Notes: generated by a model not told the origin, from the letters alone. 64,000 nucleotides of DNA from Halovivax gelatinilyticus (GCF_024300625.1 NZ_CP101322.1:385992-449991), one strand, 5' to 3'; positions 42,841-51,358 are shown, numbered from the stretch's first letter. Translations and numbers: made by a program.

Positions 42841-44241
42841 TCAAACGGTGGAATTGGCTCCCCGATTCAGATCGAAGAGGCCCTCCGGATCGTACTCGTC
42901 TTTCAACGCGATCAACCGTTCGTATGCCGGCCCGAACGTGGTTTCCATCGCGGCCTCGCCGCCCTCGAAGAAGCCCGGGAAGTTCAGGTAGAACGAGCCG
43001 TCGGAGAACTGCCGCATGTCGGCGATACAATCCCGCACCCACTCGACGTTGATATCGTCATTCGCAGAATCCTTCCAGTTCGCCTCGATCCCGAGGAGGA
43101 ACGGCGCGTGCCTGCCGGCGAACGCACTCTCGTCGAAGTCGACATCCGTAATCGCGCCACCGAGCTCCCAGACGTCGACGGTCGAGAGCGGCGACGGTGC
43201 GGTCCCCGCCCAGTAACGAATCCGGTCGATGGCGGACTCTGTGAATCCATCGAGATAAAGCGATTTCCAGTAGTATCGCATCCCGTCCGGGTAATCATCG
43301 TCGAGTATTCTCTGGAACTCCGCGTAGGGCATGGTTCCGCTGAAGTCGGCGATCGGTTCGCCGAGTTCTCGTAACGGTGCGAGCGCCTCCTCGCCGTCCT
43401 CCGGAGATCCCGCGTAACACCCCAGAAAGCCGACTTTGAGATCGTCCACCATATCGACCGGGAACAGCCCCTCGTCAGGCATCACGCCGGTAGAGGAGAG
43501 CGTTGTAACCCCGTCGGGCGCCTCTAAGACATATTCGCGGTATGCCCGCAAGTACTCGGCCACTCGCTCTTCCGGATACAGCACGAAACAGGTCGCCACC
43601 TCTGGACCCACGGGGTGGAGTTCGAACTCGAAGCCCGTCACGACTCCGAGGCCGCCTCCGCCGCCACAAAGCCCCCAGAACAACACCTCGTTCTCGTCGG
43701 CACTGGCCGTCAGGTGCCGCCCGTCCGCGGTAACGATATCAACCGAGCGGAGGTTGTCACAGCTCAGGCCGTACGCACACCGCAGGTGACCAATCCCACC
43801 ACCGAGGGTGAGCCCCGCGACGCCGGTCTTCGAGACGACGCCGCCGGGCGTCGCCAGGCCGAACGCCTGGGTTTCGTGGTCGACATCGGCCCACGTCGCG
43901 CCGCCCTGTACCCACGCCGTTCGTTCGTCAGGATCTACCCAGACGTCTCTCATCTCTGAAAGATCGATCACGAGCCCATCGTCGCAGACGGCCGTGCCAG
44001 CGACGTTGTGACCCCCTCCACGGACTGCCACGCGGAGGTCGTTCTCGCGGGCGAATTCGACTGCACGGATAACATCCGCCGTGCCTCGACACCGGACGAT
44101 CAGCGTCGGATATTTATCGATCATCCCGTTCCAGACGGTACGGGCATCGTCGTACTCGGCATCACCGGGACGAATCACGTCCCCGTGTACATCGGTTTGA
44201 AACTGTTCGATGCGTTCATCGTCGATGGTCGAGTGGGCCAT
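42841..44241 (-). CDS. FAD-binding oxidoreductase (BBE-type)
   Basis: 466 residues from ATG 44241 (44280 is possible and would add 13). PP-loop FAD domain: VRGGGHNVAGTAV near 72, where the His is the usual covalent flavin attachment in this family, and VAGLTLGGGIGHLRCAYGLSCDNL near 140. The BBE C-terminal tail is DGSFYLNFPGFFEGG near 422 with LIALKDEYDPEGLFDLNRGANS. Berberine-bridge-type oxidases oxidise sugars, alkaloids or acids with O2. The substrate is unknown. Divergent from the FilR1-type regulator at 44391. Confidence 0.88.
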   Translation of the reverse strand: MAHSTIDDERIEQFQTDVHGDVIRPGDAEYDDARTVWNGMIDKYPTLIVRCRGTADVIRAVEFARENDLRVAVRGGGHNVAGTAVCDDGLVIDLSEMRDVWVDPDERTAWVQGGATWADVDHETQAFGLATPGGVVSKTGVAGLTLGGGIGHLRCAYGLSCDNLRSVDIVTADGRHLTASADENEVLFWGLCGGGGGLGVVTGFEFELHPVGPEVATCFVLYPEERVAEYLRAYREYVLEAPDGVTTLSSTGVMPDEGLFPVDMVDDLKVGFLGCYAGSPEDGEEALAPLRELGEPIADFSGTMPYAEFQRILDDDYPDGMRYYWKSLYLDGFTESAIDRIRYWAGTAPSPLSTVDVWELGGAITDVDFDESAFAGRHAPFLLGIEANWKDSANDDINVEWVRDCIADMRQFSDGSFYLNFPGFFEGGEAAMETTFGPAYERLIALKDEYDPEGLFDLNRGANSTV

Positions 44242-44390
44242 ATATATCCGAACAGCTGTAGAGCTGTTAGCCTCATTCACTAAAACAGATTCAGGGTGAT
44301 ACGCGCAGTTTCAGGTTGTGAGATGCCTCTCGTTTCGCGAACGCGACAGAGTTACAATCTATGCTATCCTTTCTCAAGACAGTAGGTACC

Positions 44391-45326
44391 ATGGAGTTCC
44401 ACGAAGACGAACAAACGACAGATGACGGACGTCCACCGCCTGGCTCACCGATCCTGGCAGTCCTGCTCGAGAACGCACGAAACCAGCAGTACCTCGGACA
44501 GCGACTCGACGCTGCGGACAATCGTGTCGAAACAGATATGCTCGGCGATATCGTGCGACACAGGCCAGTTCTGGAGGCACTCCGTACGGAACCTCTCGAC
44601 CGTCGGGAGATCGAAGACCGACTCGATGTCTCTCGGGCGACGAGTCACCGCTTCACACAATGGCTCGACGAGCAGGGCTTCGTTGAGAAGGTCGACAGTC
44701 GATTCCAGTTGACCGGGCGGGGTGAAGCAGTCGCCGACGAGGTGCTCCGCTTCGAGGCGAACGTTCGCACCGTCCACCGGCTCGCGCCACTTCTGGACAT
44801 CATCTGTGAGGACCACCAGGAGTTCGTCCTCGAACCGTTCGTGGACGCACACGTTACGCTCGCGGAGCCGGACGATCCCTACCAACCGGTCGAGCGGTTC
44901 ATCTCACTGCTCAGTGAGTCGGAAACGTTCCGTGGATTCAACACGACCCATATGGCTCCGCTCGTTCTCGGTGGATTCCACGACCAGATCTTCGAGGAAA
45001 CCGACACGGAAATCGTCTACCACCCTCACATTTTCGAGAAACTCTTCGAGACCTACCCCGAGCGCGCCCGCGAGGCGATCGATCGCGGACACCTCGCCCT
45101 CCGTAACCGTGATGATCTGCCGTACGGTCTCGCTATCTTCGACGAGTGCGTCGGGATCGGGGGCTACGACGAAGCTACTGGACTCATGCAGGTGTTCGTC
45201 GATACGGACGACTCGATCGCGTGCGAGTGGGCCGACCGGGTGTACGCCTCAATCAGGGCGGACTCGGAACCACTCGATGAAAGCAAGCGTATAACTCGTG
45301 AGACGCGTTTAGAAAATATAGGTTGA
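44391..45326 (+). CDS. winged-helix regulator with FilR1-like domain, copy 2
   Basis: 311 residues from ATG 44391 (44361 is the alternative). A polar N-terminus, then a winged helix (ALRTEPLDRREIEDRLDVSRATSHRFTQWLDEQGFVEKV, about 65-105) and a C-terminal FilR1-like domain with FVDAHVTLAEPDDPYQPVERFISLLSES (about 148-175) and VFVDTDDSIACEWADRVYASI near 275. It shares layout with the product at 29047. Start choice is uncertain. Control of the divergent BBE-type oxidoreductase, 149 nt away, is plausible. Confidence 0.82.
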   Translation: MEFHEDEQTTDDGRPPPGSPILAVLLENARNQQYLGQRLDAADNRVETDMLGDIVRHRPVLEALRTEPLDRREIEDRLDVSRATSHRFTQWLDEQGFVEKVDSRFQLTGRGEAVADEVLRFEANVRTVHRLAPLLDIICEDHQEFVLEPFVDAHVTLAEPDDPYQPVERFISLLSESETFRGFNTTHMAPLVLGGFHDQIFEETDTEIVYHPHIFEKLFETYPERAREAIDRGHLALRNRDDLPYGLAIFDECVGIGGYDEATGLMQVFVDTDDSIACEWADRVYASIRADSEPLDESKRITRETRLENIG

Positions 45327-45565
45327 CGTTCGTCTGACCCGACTGTGGATAGGCGGCGGTGGAACATACGTCTCAAGGCCTAACTCGGCGGATTTTAGTT
45401 TGAGCCGAGCTGATCAATGAACCGCTCATTGGCGAAGATTCCGTTCTGGTTCCTGAAAAGCAACGGGAGAGATCATGAACCGGGATCTGGCAGTAGAGGG
45501 CCTGTGAAGACTTTTGCACCATCGCCTGTGGATAGAAAGCTGGCCTCGGCACTCATAGGGCTCGT

Positions 45566-45590
45566 CATCACCGGTTGCCGAGACCGGTTC
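45566..45590 (+). repeat. 25-bp direct repeat, left copy
   Basis: Begins CATCACCGGTTGCC and ends AGACCGGTTC; differs by one base from 49309-49333. The pair brackets about 3.7 kb holding the zinc-finger gene, the Ntn hydrolase and two vapBC modules. Confidence 0.7.
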
Positions 45591-45763
45591 GGCCCGAGTA
45601 GATCGTCATCGGCCGGGTTGACGTAGGAAGGTCTCGCCTAAGACCTTTCGGCGTTCCGTCTGGGCTGTAGCTTACCACCACGGTTGTTCGTCGCCACAAG
45701 AACCAGACATAGTTTCACAATCTAACCATTAACTATATCACCCATCACGTCAACTATCAGCAC

Positions 45764-45829
45764 GGAAGCCACGTACTCCCGTGGGGTACGAAATGCCCCG
45801 GGTGCGGACACACCCGAGACGTGGCTTCC
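45764..45829 (+). ncRNA. candidate structured RNA or transposon-end hairpin (three-stem)
   Basis: An outer perfect inverted repeat GGAAGCCACGT (45764-45774) / ACGTGGCTTCC (45819-45829) encloses two hairpins: CGTACTCC / GGGGTACG (45772-45779 with 45783-45790, one G-T pair, 3-nt loop) and CGGGTG / CACCCG (45799-45804 with 45811-45816, 6-nt loop). With the outer stem trimmed to 8 bp, all three fit together as a three-way junction. It could be a small RNA, or the subterminal hairpins of a lost IS200/IS605-like element. No TATA box is obvious before it. Confidence 0.4.
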
Positions 45830-46001
45830 AAAAACCAGCGAGGTTTTCAGTTGCCATGATTGCGTACACACCTCCGAGACAAAAAGGTCTCGTACGTCCG
45901 CGGTACAGAGAGTCGAATCGCTCCCCGTCGCCGGGTTTTGATTTCGAGGATCGGAAGCCGAGTTCGACTGAATTTCTATCTCGACACCGGGGTGTGCACA
46001 G

Positions 46002-46232
46002 ATGACAGCCACGTCCCCATCGGACGCTACTGACGACGCGGGTCGGATCCGCGAGTGCTACCGGTGTGACCGCACCATCGCACCCGAGTTCCTCTTCCGA
46101 ATCGAGGTCGAACCGTCTGCCACGCTGACGGACAAATACGCGACGTCGGTTCGCTACTGCTGTGAGAACTGCGCGGCGGCGATGAACCTGTCCGCGTTTT
46201 CCGCGCAGTGGAAGGCAAACGCGCGACGGTGA
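46002..46232 (+). CDS. small zinc-finger protein
   Basis: 76 residues with CYRCDRTIAPEFLFR (19-33) and YCCENCAAAMN (about 52-62), a CxxC...CxxC zinc-ribbon. It resembles the small haloarchaeal zinc-finger type DUF7576. ATG at 46002. A 26-bp piece of its 3' part (46162-46187) reappears at 48295-48320 after vapC. Function unknown; such proteins are often regulatory. Confidence 0.72.
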   Translation: MTATSPSDATDDAGRIRECYRCDRTIAPEFLFRIEVEPSATLTDKYATSVRYCCENCAAAMNLSAFSAQWKANARR

Positions 46233-46446
46233 CCTAATCGAAAGGGGGTTCGACGCCGCTGTTTCGACCGGGAACCCCGATCAACACGACGAGTGCAGAG
46301 AACCCCGTCCGTACGAGTAAGCCGCGACGCGCCACCCCGAGACGTATCAGCGCGGACCGAACGGCGCTTATGGGCCTGGTCGGGGTACGGCGGCCATGGT
46401 CCGGCCACCGACGACCGACGACGCAGAGACCGGAGGGAGCCCGTAG

Positions 46447-47436
46447 ATGTGTACGCGACTGGTGTATCTCGGGCCCGACGACATCGTGCTCACCGGCCGG
46501 TCGATGGACTGGCACGCCGAAATCGGAAGCAATCTCTGGGTATTCCCCCGCGGAGCGGATCGAACGGGACGGGTGGGTCCGTCCTCGCTCGAGTGGACCG
46601 CCGAGTACGGCAGTGTGACCGCCTCCGCCTACGACATCGCGACGACCGACGGGATGAACGAGGCGGGACTGGTCGCGAACGTGCTCTGGCTCACCGAATC
46701 CGACTACCCGGACTGGGACGGCGACGCGCCCGGACTGTCGATCTCGCTGTGGGCGCAGTACGTGCTCGACAACTTCGCGACGGTCGCCGAAACGGTCGAA
46801 CACCACCGAAACGAGGAGTTCGTCGTCGTGTCCGACGAGATCCCCGACGAAGGCCGGTTCGCCACGCTTCACCTGTCGGTCTCCGACGCGACGGGCGACA
46901 GCGCCGTCTTCGAATACGTCGACGGCGAGTTGCAAATCTACCACGACCGGACCTACCAGGTGATGACGAACTCCCCGCCGTTCGAGCGGCAACTCGCGCT
47001 CGCCGAGTACTGGGAAGAAATCGGCGGCACCGTCATGTTGCCGGGAACGAATCGTCCGGCCGACCGATTCGCTCGCGCGAGTTTCTACGTCGACGCGCTC
47101 CCGCAGACGTCGGATCGACGAGCCGCGACGGCGAGCGTCTTCGGTGCGATCCGGAACGTCTCGGTACCCTACGGGATCACGACGCCGGACGAACCGCACA
47201 TCTCCTCGACGCGCTGGCGCACGGTCGCCGACCACCGGGACCGACGCTACTACTTCGAGTCGGCGCTCTCGCCGAACGTCTTCTGGCTGGATCTCGACGG
47301 CGTCGACTTCGAGAACGGCACGCAAACGCTGTCGCTCGGCGAGAATCAGGCGACCGTCTTCGCCGGCGATGTCGCCGACGATCTCGTCGAGACCGAGCCG
47401 TTCGAGTTTCTCGGCGTTCGGCCAGCAGCGAGCTGA
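46447..47436 (+). CDS. choloylglycine hydrolase-family (Ntn) amidase
   Basis: 329 residues. The N-terminal nucleophile is C2 (MCTRLVYLGPDD), exposed after Met removal. RSMDWHAEIGSNLW (18-31), MNEAGLVANVLWL near 69 and MTNSPPFERQL near 175 hold the catalytic Arg, Asp and Asn set of the penicillin V acylase/bile-salt hydrolase group. These cut linear amides; candidate substrates are N-acyl amino acids, acyl-homoserine lactones or penicillin V. No signal peptide. The start must be 46447 to leave Cys at position 2. Confidence 0.88.
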   Translation: MCTRLVYLGPDDIVLTGRSMDWHAEIGSNLWVFPRGADRTGRVGPSSLEWTAEYGSVTASAYDIATTDGMNEAGLVANVLWLTESDYPDWDGDAPGLSISLWAQYVLDNFATVAETVEHHRNEEFVVVSDEIPDEGRFATLHLSVSDATGDSAVFEYVDGELQIYHDRTYQVMTNSPPFERQLALAEYWEEIGGTVMLPGTNRPADRFARASFYVDALPQTSDRRAATASVFGAIRNVSVPYGITTPDEPHISSTRWRTVADHRDRRYYFESALSPNVFWLDLDGVDFENGTQTLSLGENQATVFAGDVADDLVETEPFEFLGVRPAAS

Positions 47437-47689
47437 CGGAACAACCCCGTCACCGCGTTCGGAGACTCGGCCGTGCTCACAGACCGAGCAGTGTGCGATC
47501 GCTTCGTTTCGTTCGACGGCAAGGCCATCCGTAGAGCGTTCCGAACGGCTCCGCGTCGCCGAAAACGCCACCGTCGTACATTCACTGACGAGCCGTTCGT
47601 AGACGTAGAAGATTCCCACTAACAACCTCGAAGTGGGCATTACACTATATCAGGGAAGATTTTTGCACTCGCCCACCGTAGCCCGAGGC

Positions 47690-47920
47690 ATGTCGGACGT
47701 TTCGCTGGACGACCGCGGCCGTCTCACCCTCCCGAAGGAGGTCAGAGAACGATACGGAGAGCAATATCACGTCGTCCAGCTTCCGGACGGAGTTAAACTG
47801 GTTCCGATCGCCGACGACCCGCTCTGCGCGCTCAGGGACGAATTCGCGGACGTCGAATCGTCGGTCGAAGAACTTCGTGAGGAGGCGCGTGACGCAGCGC
47901 TCGACGAGGCCGGCCGATAG
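47690..47920 (+). CDS. vapB: AbrB-type antitoxin (VapB-like), module 1
   Basis: 76 residues. The N-terminal swapped-hairpin AbrB domain reads VSLDDRGRLTLPKEVRERYGEQYHV (about 4-28), followed by a helical acidic tail that would wrap the toxin. The ATG at 47690 is where the domain begins; the frame is open upstream but unlike the family. Its stop is adjacent to the vapC start (0-nt gap), so the pair is coupled. Such antitoxins also repress their own operon. Confidence 0.85.
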   Translation: MSDVSLDDRGRLTLPKEVRERYGEQYHVVQLPDGVKLVPIADDPLCALRDEFADVESSVEELREEARDAALDEAGR

Positions 47921-48298
47921 ATGTACGCGGAAACCGATTTCTTGCTGGCGTTAATCAAAGACGATGACTGGCTCGGAAACGCCGCCGAATCAGTGTATCG
48001 AGCCCACCGCGACAGGTTGTGGACGTCGCAGTTTACGCTCATCGAACTCATGATGGTCGCCTACCGCGAGGGGCGTGATACCGAACGCGTCGTGTCGAAC
48101 GCCGCCAGTCTCGTCGAGATCCGCGGCGACGTGGAAACCGTCGTTTCGGCGGCGACGTACGTCGAAGACCACGGCTTCACGCCGTTCGACGCACTGCACC
48201 TCGTCGAATCGAACGGAGATACCATCGTCTCGAGCGACGAGGCGTACGCGGACGTGACGTCCCGTCTCGACCTGAAATCGGTCACTGAGGAGAAGTGA
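47921..48298 (+). CDS. vapC: PIN-domain toxin (VapC-like), module 1
   Basis: 125 residues. PIN-domain acids: D6 in MYAETDFLLALI, E41 region in SQFTLIELMM, and D90 / D105 in TPFDALHL and VSSDEAYADV. VapC toxins are Mg2+-dependent RNases acting on tRNA or rRNA. Directly after its antitoxin. Just beyond the stop lies a 26-bp copy of the upstream zinc-finger gene's 3' part. Confidence 0.85.
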   Translation: MYAETDFLLALIKDDDWLGNAAESVYRAHRDRLWTSQFTLIELMMVAYREGRDTERVVSNAASLVEIRGDVETVVSAATYVEDHGFTPFDALHLVESNGDTIVSSDEAYADVTSRLDLKSVTEEK

Positions 48299-48320
48299 GA
48301 ACTGCGCGGCGGCGATGAAC
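48295..48320 (+). repeat. 26-bp duplicated fragment of zinc-finger gene
   Basis: GTGAGAACTGCGCGGCGGCG followed by ATGAAC, identical to 46162-46187, in the same orientation, overlapping the vapC stop. After it the similarity fades (about ten of the next twenty bases). It suggests that the amidase-vapBC block was inserted next to, or duplicated with, the zinc-finger gene end. Confidence 0.75.
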
Positions 48321-48502
48321 GTATCCGCGTGTTCTGTGTGAGGAGAGCGTTCGCTGAGAGGAAGAGAGCGAGATGATGGACAACGCCAACGTGTTCGAAA
48401 GATCGGTGATGTGTCGCGTCAAGGGAGATAGAACAGGGAGCGATAGTACACAATTCCAATTATCGATGGTTCGTCAGCCACCGTTCGGCGTCTATCCGCA
48501 CC

Positions 48503-48895
48503 TCAATACGTTTCAACCGTAACTCCCAGCGCCTCGAAATCCCGGGTGTTAGCGGTGAGAACCGGTTCATCGTAGTGGTCGGCGACTGCCGCGATCATCG
48601 GATCAACCTTGCCGATGCAACTATCTCCTCCGGCACGCTTGTCCGCCTGAGCCAGTAACTGTCCGGCGCGGTGGGCGATCGATTCGTTCTGGTGGACGAC
48701 CGGATACATTCGAAGTGCATTTTGAACGGATCTTCGTTCGTCTTCGTCACCGAACGCTGCGCCGTAGGAAATCTCCATGATGACCGGCGATGGAACACGC
48801 TGGATGATCTGATTTTCCGACAGTTCGAGCCCTTTCTCGAAAGCGGTCTGTCGGCCACTGAAGAGATCGATCAGAAAAGAGGTATCGAGTATCAT
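48503..48895 (-). CDS. vapC: PIN-domain toxin (VapC-like), module 2
   Basis: 130 residues. D4 in MILDTSFLIDLF, E42 in SPVIMEISYG, D97 region in GKVDPMIAAVAD and D116 region in TANTRDFEAL are the PIN acidic cluster. It overlaps its antitoxin by 4 nt (ATGA). It is encoded in the direction opposite to module 1, and differs in sequence type from that toxin, so the two were acquired separately. Confidence 0.88.
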   Translation of the reverse strand: MILDTSFLIDLFSGRQTAFEKGLELSENQIIQRVPSPVIMEISYGAAFGDEDERRSVQNALRMYPVVHQNESIAHRAGQLLAQADKRAGGDSCIGKVDPMIAAVADHYDEPVLTANTRDFEALGVTVETY

Positions 48896-49122
48896 TCAAA
48901 CCGATCACGTAACGTGCGTTTTGCGTCCGCGTCGAGAGCATTTTTCGTATCGAGGCGATCCCGAATCGTGTCGGCGGTTTCGCTCGAGAGAATTCCGGCC
49001 ACCTCCTCGGGATGAGGACCGCCGATAAGCCGGCGAATCGTCTCCTCCATGGTTTCATTTTCGCTCTTGTGCCCTTTGATGTACTCGTGTAATTCCTCGG
49101 AGATGCGAACAGATTTACTCAT
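48892..49122 (-). CDS. vapB: ribbon-helix-helix-type antitoxin (VapB-like), module 2
   Basis: 76 residues: KSVRISEELHEYIKGHKSENETMEETIRRLIG (3-34) is a short RHH-like DNA-binding region, then a charged helical tail. It is the antitoxin to the overlapping vapC. The ATG at 49122 is directly preceded by a GTATAC palindrome, where the RHH dimer would bind. Confidence 0.85.
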   Translation of the reverse strand: MSKSVRISEELHEYIKGHKSENETMEETIRRLIGGPHPEEVAGILSSETADTIRDRLDTKNALDADAKRTLRDRFE

Positions 49123-49127
49123 ATGGT

Positions 49128-49143
49128 GTATACTTGGGTATAC
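49128..49143 (-). promoter_or_regulatory. candidate autoregulatory operator of vapBC module 2
   Basis: GTATAC-4-GTATAC: two self-complementary hexamers separated by 4 nt, 5 nt before the vapB ATG. It would cover the start site, consistent with the usual RHH antitoxin autorepression. Confidence 0.55.
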
Positions 49144-49308
49144 GGCCTACTCAATCTTTTGGGACTAACTACGTGTCGGCGATTGTCCACTTGTACAGCC
49201 ACCAGACAGTCGTCCAGAACCACTGTCTGCCACGATCGCAACTAAACCGACCCACAGAAGCGACCTCTTACCACAGCAATCGATGGACCCCACATCCATG
49301 GATCTCGG

Positions 49309-49333
49309 CATCACCGGTTGCCAAGACCGGTTC
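49309..49333 (+). repeat. 25-bp direct repeat, right copy
   Basis: One mismatch to 45566-45590, same orientation; lies in the 297-nt intergenic region after vapB module 2. Confidence 0.7.
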
Positions 49334-49419
49334 CGCTCGGATTGCTCGTCAACGGACTGATCGGCGTACGCCAGTGGCGCCTTCGATCGTTCGGTAGTAT
49401 CGTTATTCGAATTTGGCGA

Positions 49420-50187
49420 TCACAACCCCGTCGGCACGTCCATGTACGTCGTCTCCAGGCCCCACTCCTCGACGAGCGGTTGCAGCGACCGCACCCCGAA
49501 GGTCTCCGTCGCGTAGTGGCCTGCGAGAACGACGTGAACCCCAGCCTCCTGCGCCTCGTGATACACCTTGCCCTTGCCCTCGCCGGTGACGAGGGCGTCT
49601 ACCCCGGTCGCGACGGCCTCGTCGAGCCAGTCGGTGCCGCTGCCGGTGACGATCGCGACATCCTCGATCCGGTCGGGGCCGAACTCGAGCAGGCGGACGT
49701 CGCCCGGCCCCGTGTCCAGTTCGGTCGCGAGCCGGTCGCGCAGTTCGACGGCCCCGCACGGCTCCGACACTCGGCCGCGCTGACCGATGTGTAGCGGGCC
49801 GAGTTCGCCGAACGGTTCGCGCTCGCTGAGTTCGAGGACGTCCGCGACCCCCGCAGCGTTCCCCAGCTCCTGGTGGCCGTCGAGCGGCAGGTGCGAGACG
49901 TACAGCGCGAGATCTCGCTCGATTAGGGGTGCGATGCGCTCGTACTGGCGGCCGGTCACGCGTTCGATGCCACCCCAGGAGAGTCCGTGGTGGGTGACGA
50001 GCAGGTCCGCACCCGCCTCGGCCGCCGCGTCGATCGTCTCGCGAACGCCGTCGACGGCGAACGCCACGTGCGAGACCTCCGTCTCGGGCGGACCGACCTG
50101 CAATCCGTTCGCGCTCGCGTCCAGGTCGGCGTACTCGTCGGTTCGAAGCTCCTCGTCGAGTCGGTCGACGAGTTCGGAGAGGTGCAT
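49420..50187 (-). CDS. Nif3-like dinuclear metal protein (NGG1p-interacting factor family)
   Basis: 255 residues. Metal ligands lie in LLVTHHGLSWGG near 62, the SHLPLDGH region near 98, and AGHYATETFG near 223. The Nif3/DUF34 fold is widespread; its reaction is not agreed, with GTP cyclohydrolase and damage-control roles proposed. ATG at 50187 opens HLSELVDRLDEELR. It is divergent from the formamidase-family gene, with starts 138 nt apart. Confidence 0.9.
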   Translation of the reverse strand: MHLSELVDRLDEELRTDEYADLDASANGLQVGPPETEVSHVAFAVDGVRETIDAAAEAGADLLVTHHGLSWGGIERVTGRQYERIAPLIERDLALYVSHLPLDGHQELGNAAGVADVLELSEREPFGELGPLHIGQRGRVSEPCGAVELRDRLATELDTGPGDVRLLEFGPDRIEDVAIVTGSGTDWLDEAVATGVDALVTGEGKGKVYHEAQEAGVHVVLAGHYATETFGVRSLQPLVEEWGLETTYMDVPTGL

Positions 50188-50324
50188 ACGCGGGCGTTGA
50201 ACGGCCGGCACGTTAGGTGGTTTGGTCGCAAGTCGAGCGACACTCGCACGGTCACGACGTACGGACGAGTCGTCCCCTGCCGCGACGACCACGGTTTTTG
50301 TACAATCGCCACGAACCGTGTGGC

Positions 50325-51299
50325 ATGTCACGCCAGACCATCTCGCACGAGGAGGGGGCAATCTACGAGTTCACGCCGGATCTCGATCCGGTCGCCACGG
50401 TCGAACCGGGGGCGAAACTGACGATCGAGACGCGCGATAGCCTCGACGGCGCCGTCCAGTCGGACGAGGACGTCATCGACACGATCCCGGACGAGGTCAA
50501 CGCCGCGACGGGGCCGATCTCGATCGACGGCGCCACGCCCGGCGACGTGCTCGCCGTGGAAATCGAGGACGCTCGAGTCAGCGAAGATCGGGGGCGGGTG
50601 ATCACGATCGACGGCTTCGGCTTACTCGACGGCCACGAGTCGATCGAGGCGCCGCGAACGACCGTCACGCCGGTCCGCGAGGCCGACCCGGAGGGAGGCC
50701 CCGGAACGGCGAGCGGTGACGACGGAGCCGCGAGCGACGGTGGTGACGCGATCGTCTTCGACGGCCACGAGGTGCCGATCGACCCCTGCATAGGGACGAT
50801 CGGCGTCGCACCCGCCGACGAGCCGTACACGACGCTCGTCCCGCACGACCACGGCGGCAACCTCGATACGACGGACATGAGCGCGGGAAACACGGCCTAC
50901 TTCCCCGTGTTCCAGGAGGGTGCCATGCTCGCGATGGGCGACTCGAAGGCCGCGATGGCCGACGGCGAGATGTGCGGAACGGGTTCGGAAATCGCGACCG
51001 ATATCGACATCACCGTCGACGTCATCGCCGCCGAGGACGTCGCCATCACCCTCGATCGACCGCTGGTCGAGACGCCCGACGCCTGGAAGACGATCGCCAG
51101 CGCGGAGACGATGGAAGAAGCCTGCGAGCTGGCGAATCTGGACGCGATCGAGTTGCTCGCGGCCGAACACGGGTTCAGCGAGACGAAGGCGTACAAGTTC
51201 TCGAGTCTGGTCGGCGGGCTGGAGATAAGCCAGGTCGTCGATCCGCTGGTGACGGTGCGAAATTCGATTCCGAAGGCGTACTGCTCGGGACCGTTCTGA
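50325..51299 (+). CDS. acetamidase/formamidase family protein
   Basis: 324 residues, from ATG 50325. Family regions: TGPISIDGATPGDVLAVEIEDARV near 67, VPIDPCIGTIGVAP near 145, PHDHGGNLDTTDMSAG near 171, and GDSKAAMADGEMCGTGSE near 205. In the last, the position I would expect to be His (GD.H) is Lys (GDSKAA), which may change activity. Members hydrolyse formamide or short amides to ammonia. No signal peptide. Confidence 0.85.
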   Translation: MSRQTISHEEGAIYEFTPDLDPVATVEPGAKLTIETRDSLDGAVQSDEDVIDTIPDEVNAATGPISIDGATPGDVLAVEIEDARVSEDRGRVITIDGFGLLDGHESIEAPRTTVTPVREADPEGGPGTASGDDGAASDGGDAIVFDGHEVPIDPCIGTIGVAPADEPYTTLVPHDHGGNLDTTDMSAGNTAYFPVFQEGAMLAMGDSKAAMADGEMCGTGSEIATDIDITVDVIAAEDVAITLDRPLVETPDAWKTIASAETMEEACELANLDAIELLAAEHGFSETKAYKFSSLVGGLEISQVVDPLVTVRNSIPKAYCSGPF

Positions 51300-51358
51300 G
51301 GCCGCTCTCCGATCGATGAACGCGTCGATCGGCCCGTTCGATGATCAGCCCGTTCGAT

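Larger units (their letters stand above)
45327..46001. other. 675-bp gene-poor stretch with a structured element and repeat
   Basis: No credible gene. Base composition is lower in GC than its surroundings, and short frames (e.g. 45417-45626) have no recognisable protein pattern. It holds a three-stem structure at 45764-45829, a 25-bp sequence repeated at 49309, and a 15-bp sequence TGGCCTCGGCACTCA (45541-45555) also at 42766-42780. This looks like old mobile-element debris, an ncRNA locus, or both. Confidence 0.6.

Noticed and set aside
44241..44248. TATATAT immediately before the oxidoreductase ATG
   Set aside because: A TATA box here would start transcription inside the gene, not before it; the promoter must lie further upstream, and I could not fix it.
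45417..45626. 69-codon open frame in the gene-poor stretch
   Set aside because: No recognisable pattern, and it crosses the direct repeat; treated as non-coding.
45722..46012. 96-codon minus-strand frame
   Set aside because: It runs through the three-stem structure, has no domain and overlaps the zinc-finger gene start.
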